A stretch of 64,000 bases of DNA from an uncultured Rhodospirillales bacterium. GTDB lineage: Bacteria > Pseudomonadota > Alphaproteobacteria > Acetobacterales > Acetobacteraceae. Where the stretch lies: NCBI GenBank assembly GCA_903835235.1, contig CAILMF010000055.1, forward strand, positions 62,001 through 126,000. The letters are read 5' to 3'. Every line of letters starts with the position of its first letter. Position 1 is the stretch's first letter. Under the pieces are notes generated by a model. It searched no databases. It saw only the letters and a list, made by a program, of their open reading frames with translations, and was not told the origin of the DNA. This document shows positions 47,960 through 56,227 of this stretch, one piece after another. Both the position numbers and the translations under genes were made by a program.

Positions 47960-49756
47960 ATGTCGATCTCGACCGAAACGGCGCCGGCTATCTCGGCGCC
48001 GGCCGCGGCGGCGGCGGGCACCGAGCAGGCCTGGCTGGAGCGCCAGTGCCGCATGCTCAACGCCCGGGCCGGGCTGGTGGTGCGGCACCAGGGCGATGCC
48101 TTCCTGCCCGTGGCGCTGTGGCCGCATCAGGCGGCGGCCGAGCCGATGCTGGAACTGGTGGAGCGCTGCTTCCTGGAAGGCGCCGGGCTGTTCGGCGAGT
48201 TGGCTGAACCCGGGCTGTTCGGCATGGCCTACCCGTTGCGGCGGGCTGATGCCGTGGTGGCGGTGGCGGCCGTGGCGGTGCAGGCGGCCTCCGACGTCGC
48301 GTTGGCGCCCATGCTGCGACAGTTGGAATGGGGCGCCGCCGGGCTGGCGCTGCTGCTCGAGCGGGCCGCCTCAGCGGCTGAGCAGGAGCGTGCGGACCGG
48401 CTGGCCGGCAGCCTGGAGGCGCTGGCCGAGGTGCTGGGCCATGGCGACCACCAGGCCGCGGCGCTGGGCTTCGTCACCGACCTGGCCAATCGCACCGGCG
48501 CCGAACGGGTCAGCTATGGCCAGGTGCGGGGCGGCCGGGTGCGGTTGCTCGGGCTGTCCCACAACGCCCAGTTTGGCCGCAAGATGAACCTGGTGCGGCT
48601 GGTGGAAGCCGCCATGGCGGAGGCCACCGACCAGCGGGCAACGCTGACCTGGCCATCGCCGCCGGGCGGGCCGATCACCCTGGCGCAGCAGGCCCTGGCG
48701 CGGGAGGAAGGCGGCCAGGCGGTCGCCAGCATTCCGCTGTACCATGAGGGCCGGCCCTTCGCCGCGCTGGTGCTGGAGCGCACCGCCACCCAGCCATTCG
48801 ACACGACGGAGTTGGCCTGGCTGGAAAGCCTCGGCAGCCTGGCGGGGGCGGCGCTGGAGGAGAAGCGCCGCAACGACGCGGCGCTGCCGGTGAAGGCCTG
48901 GGCCTCGCTGCGTGGGTTGCTGGGCCGGTTGTTCGGGCCTGGGCATGTGGAATGGAAGCTGGGCGGGCTGGCGCTGCTGGCGGTGGTGCTGTTCCTGGCC
49001 TTCGCCGAGGGCACCTACCGGCTGGCCGCCACCGCCACGCTGACCAGCCGCAGCCAGCAGGCCATTACCGCGCCCTATGACGGCTATGTCCGCGCCGCGC
49101 CAGTGCGCGCCGGGGACCGCGTGCCCGAGGGCGCACTGCTGGTGCAACTGGACGACCGCGACCTGCTGCTGGAACGGCTGCGCCTGCTGGGAGAGCTTTC
49201 ACGCGCCGAGGCGCAGTTCCAGCGCGCGGTGGCGGAGCGTGACCGTGCCAAGATCAACATCCTCACCGCCGAGCGCGAGCAGTACCAGGCCCAGGTGGCG
49301 TTGGTGCAGCAGCAGTTGCAGCGGGCGCGCATCCTGGCGCCGTTCCCCGGCCTGGTGGCCAGCGGGGACCTCAGCCAGCGGCTGGGCAGCGCGGTACAGA
49401 AGGGCGAGGTGCTGTTTGCGGTGGCGCCGACGGATGAATACCGGGTTGATCTGCAGGTGCGCGAAAGCCGCATCGCCGATGTGCAGCTGGGCATGCGCGG
49501 CACGCTGTTCCTCTCTGCCCGGCCGGACCGCGGGCTGCCGTTCACCGTGCATCGGCTGACCCCACGGGTGGTGGCGGAGGATGGCCGCAGCCACTTCGTG
49601 GTGGAGGCGCTGCTGGGCGAAACGCCGGATGGTGGCTTGCAGCCGGGCATGCAGGGCATCGGCAAGGTGGAGATCGGCCAGGCCGGGCTGGCGTCGATCT
49701 GGTCGCGCGACCTGCGCGAATGGCTGCGGCTGCTGGTCTGGTCCTGGTGGGCCTGA
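47960..49756 (+). CDS. GAF domain-HlyD membrane fusion protein
   Basis: The product is 598 aa starting nine bases after the giant gene. Residues about 1-315 are cytoplasmic and look like a GAF-type sensor region (ALGFVTDLANRTGAERVSYG, then VASIPLYHEGRPFAALVLER, then FDTTELAWLESLGSLAGAAL). One membrane helix follows (about 334-354, GLALLAVVLFLAFAEG). The periplasmic part is HlyD-like: [22 protein letters not shown] as the lipoyl half-motif, a coiled coil around 400-455, RILAPFPGLVASGDLSQRLG as the second lipoyl half, then the beta-barrel region. It would link an inner-membrane component to the TolC-type channel. The fused GAF-like domain is unusual for an adaptor and could bind a ligand or the SecA-like motor. 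Confidence 0.92.
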   Translation: MSISTETAPAISAPAAAAAGTEQAWLERQCRMLNARAGLVVRHQGDAFLPVALWPHQAAAEPMLELVERCFLEGAGLFGELAEPGLFGMAYPLRRADAVVAVAAVAVQAASDVALAPMLRQLEWGAAGLALLLERAASAAEQERADRLAGSLEALAEVLGHGDHQAAALGFVTDLANRTGAERVSYGQVRGGRVRLLGLSHNAQFGRKMNLVRLVEAAMAEATDQRATLTWPSPPGGPITLAQQALAREEGGQAVASIPLYHEGRPFAALVLERTATQPFDTTELAWLESLGSLAGAALEEKRRNDAALPVKAWASLRGLLGRLFGPGHVEWKLGGLALLAVVLFLAFAEGTYRLAATATLTSRSQQAITAPYDGYVRAAPVRAGDRVPEGALLVQLDDRDLLLERLRLLGELSRAEAQFQRAVAERDRAKINILTAEREQYQAQVALVQQQLQRARILAPFPGLVASGDLSQRLGSAVQKGEVLFAVAPTDEYRVDLQVRESRIADVQLGMRGTLFLSARPDRGLPFTVHRLTPRVVAEDGRSHFVVEALLGETPDGGLQPGMQGIGKVEIGQAGLASIWSRDLREWLRLLVWSWWA

Positions 49757-49791
49757 GCCATGCGCCGGGCTGACCCGCAGGGCAGGGGCCG

Positions 49792-51933
49792 ATGAGCGGC
49801 GCGCTGTTCAGCCCGCAATGGTATCGCGTGGCGCCGCTGAAGCCGCGGTTGCGCCAGCATGCCCGGGTGCTGCGCCAGCACTATCGGGGCGCGCTGTGGT
49901 ACCTGTTGCAGGACCGCATCACCGGCCGGTTCCACCGCTTCACACCCGAAGCCTATGAGATCATCGGCCGGCTGGATGGTCGCCGCAGTGTGCAGCAGGT
50001 GTGGGAAGACGCCTGCGCCCGGCTGGGCGACCTGATGCCGACCCAGGCCCAGGTGATCGCGCTGCTCGGCCAGTTGCAGCAGGCCGACCTGATCCAGGCC
50101 GATCGGCTGCCGGATGTGGACCGCATGCACAAGCGCGGCCGCAGCGCCCGGCTGCGGCGGCAGTTACAGCGCACCGGCTCACCGCTCGGCTTCTATATTC
50201 CACTGCTGGACCCCGAGCGCTTCCTCAATGCCACGCAGCGCTTCGTGGCGCCGCTGTTCAGCGCCTGGGGGCTGCTGCTGTGGCTGACCGTGGTGCTGGG
50301 CGGCGTGGCGTTGGGCGCGGCGCATTGGCAGGCGCTGAGTGCCAACTTCGCCGACCAGGTGTTCTCGGGCCAGAACCTGGTGCTGATGGCGCTGGTCTAT
50401 CCCGTGGTGAAGGTGCTGCATGAACTCGGCCACGCCTATGCGGTGAAGCGCTGGGGCGGCGAGGTGCATGAGCTCGGCGTGATGCTGATGGTGTTCTACC
50501 CGGTGCCCTATGTGGATGCCTCGGCCGCCGTGGCCTTCCACAGCCGGCGGCAGCGCGCCGTGGTGGGTGCGGCGGGCATGATGGTGGAACTGGCCCTGGC
50601 CGCGTTGGCCGTGGTGGTCTGGGTGGCGGCGGAGCCTGGCCCGTTGCGCGCCATGGCGGCCAATGTGGTCATGCTGGCCGGCATCTCCACGCTGTTCTTC
50701 AACGGCAACCCGCTGCTGCGGTTCGACGCCTACTACATCCTGTCGGACCTGCTGGGCATTCCCAACCTGGCGCAACGCGGGCCACAGCAGATCGGCTACC
50801 TGCTGGCCAGCCGGGTCTTCGGCGCCCGTGGCATGGTGCCGGTGGCGGAAACGGCGGGCGAGTCCCGCTGGCTGGTCGGCTATGCGCTGCTGTCCTTCGG
50901 CTATCGGCTTTCGGTGGTCATGGCCATCGCACTGCTCATCGCCACGCAGTTCTTCCTGGTGGGCGTCCTGCTGGCGCTGTGGTCGCTGACCGCCGCGCTG
51001 GTCTGGCCGGCGCTGAAGATGCTGCGCCGGCCGCTGGTGGATCATCGGCTGCGGCCGCGGCGCTGGCGGATCTACGGCCTGGGCGGCGGTGCGCTGGCGC
51101 TGCTGCTGGCGCTGTTGTTGGTGGTGCCGCTGCCGCTGGCCACCCGGGCGGAGGGCGTGGTCTGGGGCGGTGAGGAAGCGGTGCTGCGGGCGCGCTCCCC
51201 GGGCTTTGTCGCGGCGGTGCTGGCGCAACCCGGGCTGCCGGTGGCGCGCGGCACGCCGCTGGTCCAGCTGCGCGACCCGGAGCTGGAGGAACGCGTGCCG
51301 GTGATGGAAGCCGAGCTCGCCCGCGCCGAACGTGAATTCCAGGCCGCCCAGGCGGATGCGAACCAGGTGATTGCCTTGCAGGAAAGCCTGCGCTTCCTGC
51401 GGGAGCAGTTGGAGCGCGCGCGGCGGCAAAAGGCCGAGTTGCTGATGCAGGCGGACCAGGCCGGCGATTTCCTGCTGCCGGCGGCAGCGGACCTTCCAGG
51501 GCAGTATTTCAAGCGCGGCGACCGGCTGGGCTATGTGGCCGACCCCGCCGCGCTGCATGTGGCGGTGCTGGTGCGCGAAGGCGATATCGACGCGGTGCGC
51601 GACCGCACTGAGGCAGTGGAGGTGCGCTTTGCCGCCAACCCGCTGCGGGTGCTGCCGGCCAGCATCCTCCGGCTGACCCCGGCGGCGACGCATGACCTGC
51701 CCAGCCGGGTGCTTTCCCTGGAGGGCGGCGGCCACTTCGCGCTGGACCCGAAGGCGCATGGCGAGGCGCAGTCCTTCGAGCGGCTGTTCCGGCTGGACCT
51801 GGCCACGGTGGAACTGGCGGGACGGCGGATCGAGGACCGGGTGCATGTGCTGTTCCAACACCCGCCGGAACCGCTGGCCTTCCGCTGGTACCGCCATGTG
51901 CGGCGCGTCTTCCTGCGGCAGTTGGGTGTTTAG
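49792..51933 (+). CDS. PqqD-like/M50 site-2-type protease/HlyD-like fusion membrane protein
   Basis: The product is 713 aa. The N-terminal 110 residues look like a PqqD-type peptide-binding domain (DRITGRFHRFTPEAYEIIGR, 41-60). A multi-pass membrane region follows with the zinc protease motif HELGH (210-214) and the second conserved motif NPLLRFDAYY (306-315, ligand Asp312). Both metal sites appear intact. After the last helix near 445-460 the protein continues as a periplasmic HlyD-like arm with lipoyl-like strands, a coiled coil (about 495-550) and a barrel domain. The same PqqD-M50 architecture accompanies radical SAM enzymes in some peptide systems (YydG/YydH in Bacillus). It may bind, cleave or guide the giant protein. 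It starts 35 bases after the GAF-HlyD gene. Confidence 0.92.
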   Translation: MSGALFSPQWYRVAPLKPRLRQHARVLRQHYRGALWYLLQDRITGRFHRFTPEAYEIIGRLDGRRSVQQVWEDACARLGDLMPTQAQVIALLGQLQQADLIQADRLPDVDRMHKRGRSARLRRQLQRTGSPLGFYIPLLDPERFLNATQRFVAPLFSAWGLLLWLTVVLGGVALGAAHWQALSANFADQVFSGQNLVLMALVYPVVKVLHELGHAYAVKRWGGEVHELGVMLMVFYPVPYVDASAAVAFHSRRQRAVVGAAGMMVELALAALAVVVWVAAEPGPLRAMAANVVMLAGISTLFFNGNPLLRFDAYYILSDLLGIPNLAQRGPQQIGYLLASRVFGARGMVPVAETAGESRWLVGYALLSFGYRLSVVMAIALLIATQFFLVGVLLALWSLTAALVWPALKMLRRPLVDHRLRPRRWRIYGLGGGALALLLALLLVVPLPLATRAEGVVWGGEEAVLRARSPGFVAAVLAQPGLPVARGTPLVQLRDPELEERVPVMEAELARAEREFQAAQADANQVIALQESLRFLREQLERARRQKAELLMQADQAGDFLLPAAADLPGQYFKRGDRLGYVADPAALHVAVLVREGDIDAVRDRTEAVEVRFAANPLRVLPASILRLTPAATHDLPSRVLSLEGGGHFALDPKAHGEAQSFERLFRLDLATVELAGRRIEDRVHVLFQHPPEPLAFRWYRHVRRVFLRQLGV

Positions 51934-53893
51934 CGCGCCGCCCCTGCTGGCGACCTCGGCGGTGGAGCGGCCGCAGCGGGAGCCACCGGCGCCGCGCGCA
52001 CTGGACCGGCTGGCGTTCAGCGCCTTCGGCCAGCTGGTGCGGCCGCTGCTGGCGCCGACCCTGCTGTTCCGCCCGTTGCTGGCGCCGCTGCGGCGAGAGG
52101 CCACGCGGCTGGAGGCGCTGGATGAGGCCGCCTTTGCCAGCCATGTCGCCACGCTGCGCCCCCGGGCGTTGCGTGGTGAGGCGCTGACCGTGCCGGCCTT
52201 CGCCGCGGTGCGCGAAGCCGCCCGCCGCCGCCTGGGCCAGCGCCACTACGACGCGCAGATGTTGGGCGGCCTGGCGATGCGCCATGGCTATGTCGCGGAA
52301 ATGCGCACCGGCGAGGGCAAGACCCTGGCCGCCACGCTGCCCGCCGCCGCGGCTGCGCTCGCCCGGGTGCCGGTGCATGTGTTGACGGTGAACGATTACC
52401 TGGCCAGCCGCGATGCCGAGGCGATGCGCCCGGTCTATGCGGCGCTGGGCCTGACCGTGGGCTGCGTGCTGAACGGCATGCCGACCGAGGAGCGCCGCGA
52501 GCACTACCTGCGCGACGTGGTCTATGTGACCAACAAGGAAATCGTCTTCGACTGGCTGCGCGACCGGCTTTCCCTGCCGGCAGGCGGCCAGGCGCTGCGG
52601 CTGCATGCCCAGCGCCTGGCCGGCACCGCGCGGGCCGATACGGTGCTGCGCGGCCTGCATTGCGCCGTGGTGGATGAAGCCGACAGCGTGCTGCTGGACG
52701 AGGCCCGCACGCCGCTGGTGATCGCGGCCGACACCGCGCCGGACCCGCAGCAGCTGGAAGCCTGGCGCCAAGCGCTGGCGCTGGCCGGACAGTTGCGCCA
52801 GCCCGAGCATTTCACGCTCGACCCGCAGCGCCGCACCGCGGAACTCACCCCGGCAGGGGAGGCGCGGGTGGCCACGCTGGCGGCCGGGTTGGGGCCGGCC
52901 TGGGCCAGCCGGCCGCATCGGGCGCAACTGGCCCGCCAGGCGCTGGCCGCCACGCTGCTGTTCCAGCGGGACGTGCACTACCTGGTGGTGGACGGCGCGG
53001 TGCAGATCATCGACGAGGCCACCGGCCGGGTGATGCCGGACCGCAGCTGGGACCTGGGCCTGCACCAGATGATCGAGACCAAGGAGGGTTGCGCGCCGAC
53101 CGCCGAGCGGGACACGCTGGCGAGCGTCAGCTACCAGCGCTTCTTCCGGCACTACCACCACCTGTGCGGCATGACCGGCACGGCGCGGGAAGTGGCCGGC
53201 GAGTTGTGGGACACCTACGGCCTGCCGGTGATGCGCATCCCGACCAATCGCCCGATGCAGCTGCGCCGGCTGGCGACCACGCTCTGCGCCGACCAGGCGG
53301 AGAAGTGGAACCAGGTGACCAACCGGGTGCGGCACCTGCACGCCGCTGGCCGCCCGGTGCTGATCGGCACCCGCACCGTTGGCGCCAGCGAGACCCTGAG
53401 CGCCGCGCTGGACCGCGCAGGGTTGCCGCACAGCGTACTGAACGCCCGGCTGCACCAGCCGGAGGCCGCCATCGTCGCCGCGGCCGGGCAGCCCGGGCGT
53501 ATCACCATCGCCACCAACATGGCCGGGCGCGGCACGGACATCGCGCTCGGTGCCGGCGTGGCCGAGGCCGGCGGGCTGCACGTGCTGGGCACGGAGCTGC
53601 ACGACAGCGCCCGGGTGGACCGCCAGCTGGCCGGCCGCTGCGCCCGCCAGGGCGAACCCGGCAGCACCGAGCTGGTGCTGGCGCTGGATGACCGGCTGCT
53701 GTCCGAGAATGCACCGCTGGCGGCGAACTGGCTGGCGCTGCTACCGGCCGGCCGGCTGCGTACGGCCCTGGCGCTGCACGCCATGCGGCGGGCGCAGCAC
53801 CGGCTGGAACGCCGCCATGCCGAGGACCGCGCCCAACTGCTGCAGGCCGACGAACAGGAAGCCGAGACCCTGGGATTCACGGGCGCGCGTTGA
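51926..53893 (+). CDS. Shortened SecA-like translocase ATPase
   Basis: The product is about 655 aa. SecA hallmarks are clear: HYDAQMLGGLAMRHGYVAEM then Walker A RTGEGKT (127-133), VHVLTVNDYLASRDAEAM, Walker B VVDEADSVLLDEARTPL (Asp250, Glu251), the preprotein cross-linking domain with VQIIDEATGRVMPD, ITIATNMAGRGTDIALG, and the arginine-finger region GRCARQGEPGS near 570-580. It ends about 75 residues later, so the helical wing, most of the scaffold and the zinc-binding tail of housekeeping SecA (about 900 aa) are missing. The GTG at 51926 overlaps the M50 gene stop by eight bases. It is probably a dedicated motor for the giant protein rather than the cell's main SecA. Confidence 0.93.
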   Translation: MFSAPPLLATSAVERPQREPPAPRALDRLAFSAFGQLVRPLLAPTLLFRPLLAPLRREATRLEALDEAAFASHVATLRPRALRGEALTVPAFAAVREAARRRLGQRHYDAQMLGGLAMRHGYVAEMRTGEGKTLAATLPAAAAALARVPVHVLTVNDYLASRDAEAMRPVYAALGLTVGCVLNGMPTEERREHYLRDVVYVTNKEIVFDWLRDRLSLPAGGQALRLHAQRLAGTARADTVLRGLHCAVVDEADSVLLDEARTPLVIAADTAPDPQQLEAWRQALALAGQLRQPEHFTLDPQRRTAELTPAGEARVATLAAGLGPAWASRPHRAQLARQALAATLLFQRDVHYLVVDGAVQIIDEATGRVMPDRSWDLGLHQMIETKEGCAPTAERDTLASVSYQRFFRHYHHLCGMTGTAREVAGELWDTYGLPVMRIPTNRPMQLRRLATTLCADQAEKWNQVTNRVRHLHAAGRPVLIGTRTVGASETLSAALDRAGLPHSVLNARLHQPEAAIVAAAGQPGRITIATNMAGRGTDIALGAGVAEAGGLHVLGTELHDSARVDRQLAGRCARQGEPGSTELVLALDDRLLSENAPLAANWLALLPAGRLRTALALHAMRRAQHRLERRHAEDRAQLLQADEQEAETLGFTGAR

Positions 53894-54009
53894 GCGTGAC
53901 GTAGGTTGGTGCGCCGCGGGCGGAGCGCACGCTGGCGCGCGCTGGGGCAAAACGCAGACTGGCACGCCTTGAGCGCAGAGTTGACGGGCGCGCCCAGGGC
54001 GCGACGGCT

Positions 54010-55035
54010 CTACCGCCGCGCGCTGACCAGCGCGAAGGGCACGTCCAGCGCCACCGGCTGCACGGCCACGGCGGCGAACCCCAGCGCCGCCAGCCATTCG
54101 GCATAGCGCTCGGGCGGCCGGTAGAAGCCGTGGAACAGCATGTCCTGCATCTGGGCATAGCCCAGCGGGGCCTCGGCCGGCAGCGGCGTACGCTCGAAGA
54201 TCAGCACCTGGCCGCCCGGCGGCAGCGCGGCATGGGCCAGGGCCAGGAAGCGCTGCGCCTCGGCATCCGGCCAATCATGCAGCATGGATTTGAACAGCAC
54301 CGCGTCATGGCCCTGGGGCAGCGGCTGCTGGCGCAAATCCGTGGCATCGAACGCAATGCGCGGCGCGGCGCCGACATGCCGCCTTCCCAGCACGCAGACC
54401 GCCGGCAGGTCCAGTACCGTCACCGCCAGGGCCGGATGCGCGGTGGTCAGGTGCAGCGCCATCTCGCCGCTGTTGCCGCCGGGCTCCAGCAGGCGCCGGG
54501 TGGCGGAGAAATCATGCAGGGCCAGCAGCACCGGCGCCTCATGCCGGGTCAGCGCCGTGGTCAGCGCCATCCAGCGGGCGGTTGCCGCCAGGGCCGCGGC
54601 GTCCTCGCGCAGCGCCAGGTCGTAGCGGTACAGCGCGAAGATCTGCGCCTGGGCCATGAAGCCGGCGCGGTCGCGCAGCAGCGGGCCGAGATGGGCGTGG
54701 AAATCCGGCAGGGCCAGGGCGGCGGCGTCCAGCTTGGCCTGCATCAGCGCCAGATGGGGCAGGGCGGCCCGAAAGCCGGAGCTCAGCGCTTCCCCGCCCG
54801 GGTCTGGCTGGGTGACCTCGGCGCCGCGCAGCAGCGCCAGCAGCAGGGCCAGGCCAGGTGGCGGCAGGGTAGCGGCTGCGGCCAACGCCGCATGGCTGGC
54901 CGGGCCTGCCGCCAGTCGCTGCACCAGGCCGCAGCGCAGCGCTTCCGCCAGGGCATGGGCGCCGGGGTAGTGCCGGGTGAAGGGTGCGGTCAGCCGGAAC
55001 GGCGCCAGTGCCCGTTCCAGCGCGGCCTCATCCAC
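54010..55035 (-). CDS. SAM-dependent O-methyltransferase (COMT-like)
   Basis: The product is 341 aa with an N-terminal helical dimerisation region and a C-terminal Rossmann fold. The SAM-binding loop reads LEPGGNSG (183-190) where the family has DVGGGxG, and VLDLPAV (208-213) follows as usual. The catalytic His is present in MLHDWPDAEA (His253), then GGQVLIFERTPL. The start is a GTG at 55035 that overlaps the adaptor gene's stop by eight bases. The family methylates hydroxyls on small aromatic or polyketide-like molecules. It faces the SecA-like gene tail-to-tail across 116 bases, which contain a short GTGCGC/GCGCAC hairpin (53909-53930) but no T-run. Confidence 0.88.
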   Translation of the reverse strand: MDEAALERALAPFRLTAPFTRHYPGAHALAEALRCGLVQRLAAGPASHAALAAAATLPPPGLALLLALLRGAEVTQPDPGGEALSSGFRAALPHLALMQAKLDAAALALPDFHAHLGPLLRDRAGFMAQAQIFALYRYDLALREDAAALAATARWMALTTALTRHEAPVLLALHDFSATRRLLEPGGNSGEMALHLTTAHPALAVTVLDLPAVCVLGRRHVGAAPRIAFDATDLRQQPLPQGHDAVLFKSMLHDWPDAEAQRFLALAHAALPPGGQVLIFERTPLPAEAPLGYAQMQDMLFHGFYRPPERYAEWLAALGFAAVAVQPVALDVPFALVSARR

Positions 55036-55777
55036 CCGCAGCCGCCACGGAGACGACCCGGCAGCCGACGCCGGATGGCGTGGCCAGGTTGGGGTTGGGA
55101 ATCACCACGCGGATGCGGAAGCTGCCGGAGCTGCTGTCCAGCGCGCGGTCCACGATGCTGACCCGCCCGACCATGGTCTGCCCCACCGGTGGCGCCAGCG
55201 CCACGCTGGCCTGCATGCCCACCTGCACCCGGCCGAAGGCCTCGGCCCGCAGGGTCACTTCCACATGCAGCGGGTCCAGGCTGATCAGCTCGGCAAAGGG
55301 CTCGGTGGCGACGTATTCGCCCTGGGTCACCCGGCGTTCCACCACAATGCCGGTCAGCGGGCTGTGCGTGGTGCGGCGTTCCAGCTCCACCCGGGCGCGA
55401 TTGGCTTCCAGCTCGGCCAGCCGCGCTTCGGTGCGCAGGTCGTCGATCTCCTGCGCGGACAGCAGCTGGTTGCGCGTCATCTCCCGGTTGCGCGCCATCT
55501 TGCGGCGGGCGAAGTCGGCCCGTTCGGCAGACAGGGTCAGCGCGGCGCGCTCGGGTTCGCTGGCCAGTTCCAGCAGCACGTCGCCCAGCTTCACCAGGTC
55601 GCCCCGCTCGAACGCCACGCGCCGGGCCAGGCCCGGCACGGCGCTGGCCACCAGGACACGGCGGCTGGGGTCCACCAGGCAGCTCAGCACTTCCTGGGCG
55701 GGGGGGGCGTAGGGGGCAGGCTGGGCCGAGGCCTGGCTGCAGCCGAGCAACAGCCAGCAGACGAGAATGGTGCGCAT
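55028..55777 (-). CDS. Periplasmic adaptor (HlyD/RND membrane fusion) protein
   Basis: The product is 249 aa with a short signal sequence (MRTILVCWLLLGCSQASAQP). LLLGC could be a lipobox with Cys13; otherwise cleavage follows ASA. The mature part has two lipoyl half-motifs (VLVASAVPGLARRVAFERGD and HSPLTGIVVERRVTQGEYV), a Glu/Arg-rich coiled-coil hairpin between them and an incomplete beta-barrel. It is shorter than most adaptors. The only partner in the operon is a methyltransferase, with no transporter. It might serve a pump encoded elsewhere or the neighbouring secretion locus, whose strand is opposite. The ATG at 55777 has only a weak ribosome binding site. Confidence 0.88.
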   Translation of the reverse strand: MRTILVCWLLLGCSQASAQPAPYAPPAQEVLSCLVDPSRRVLVASAVPGLARRVAFERGDLVKLGDVLLELASEPERAALTLSAERADFARRKMARNREMTRNQLLSAQEIDDLRTEARLAELEANRARVELERRTTHSPLTGIVVERRVTQGEYVATEPFAELISLDPLHVEVTLRAEAFGRVQVGMQASVALAPPVGQTMVGRVSIVDRALDSSSGSFRIRVVIPNPNLATPSGVGCRVVSVAAAGG

Positions 55778-56182
55778 CACGGTTCCAGCCCAGGAAGAAG
55801 ATACCAGAGCATGAAGCATTTCGGGCCGAAAGGGCAGGCGCCGCGCCAGGGAGCCTTCCTGCCGGCCACGGGCGATGGGCAACCGCGCAGCGTCACCCGG
55901 CCGACGACGTGGTGGCGCTGATGACGCAGGCTTTGCCCACCCCGCCCTGACGGGGCCGCGTGGGGGACATCAAGCGGTGATGCACCGGGCGCCACGGCGG
56001 GCAGGGCAACCCGCGCCATACCCGGTCATCGCGTATTCGCCTGCCATGGAGATGGCTCACGCTGCCGGGGCCTCGGGCTACCTGCCAGCCACCCGCGGTT
56101 GGGTCCGTGCAGTCGCTTGCCGCTCCGCCGCGACAACGCCGCTCCGCTTTCCCAGTGGCGCCATCGGCATTGCCGCCGCTGC
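55778..56182. other. Intergenic stretch without a recognisable gene
   Basis: About 405 bases between the adaptor and the alcohol dehydrogenase. I read both strands and saw only short frames without family resemblance or good ribosome binding sites. The adaptor promoter should lie in the left part, but no convincing elements are visible. Confidence 0.5.
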
Positions 56183-56227
56183 GGCAAGACCCGCTCACAC
56201 TGCACCACCGTGAGCGGATTTCTTGCC
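56183..56227. terminator. 45-base inverted repeat, likely terminator of the alcohol dehydrogenase
   Basis: The outer arms GGCAAGA (56183-56189) and TCTTGCC (56221-56227), and the inner arms CCGCTCAC (56191-56198) and GTGAGCGG (56210-56217), pair around an 11-base loop. The repeat begins right next to the alcohol dehydrogenase stop codon (56228). T-runs are weak on both strands, so termination efficiency is uncertain. Confidence 0.55.

Noticed and set aside
16334-53893. A classical type I secretion system with an ABC ATPase
   Set aside because: Neither strand in this interval shows an ABC transporter with Walker A plus LSGGQ. The only clear secretion ATPase is SecA-like.
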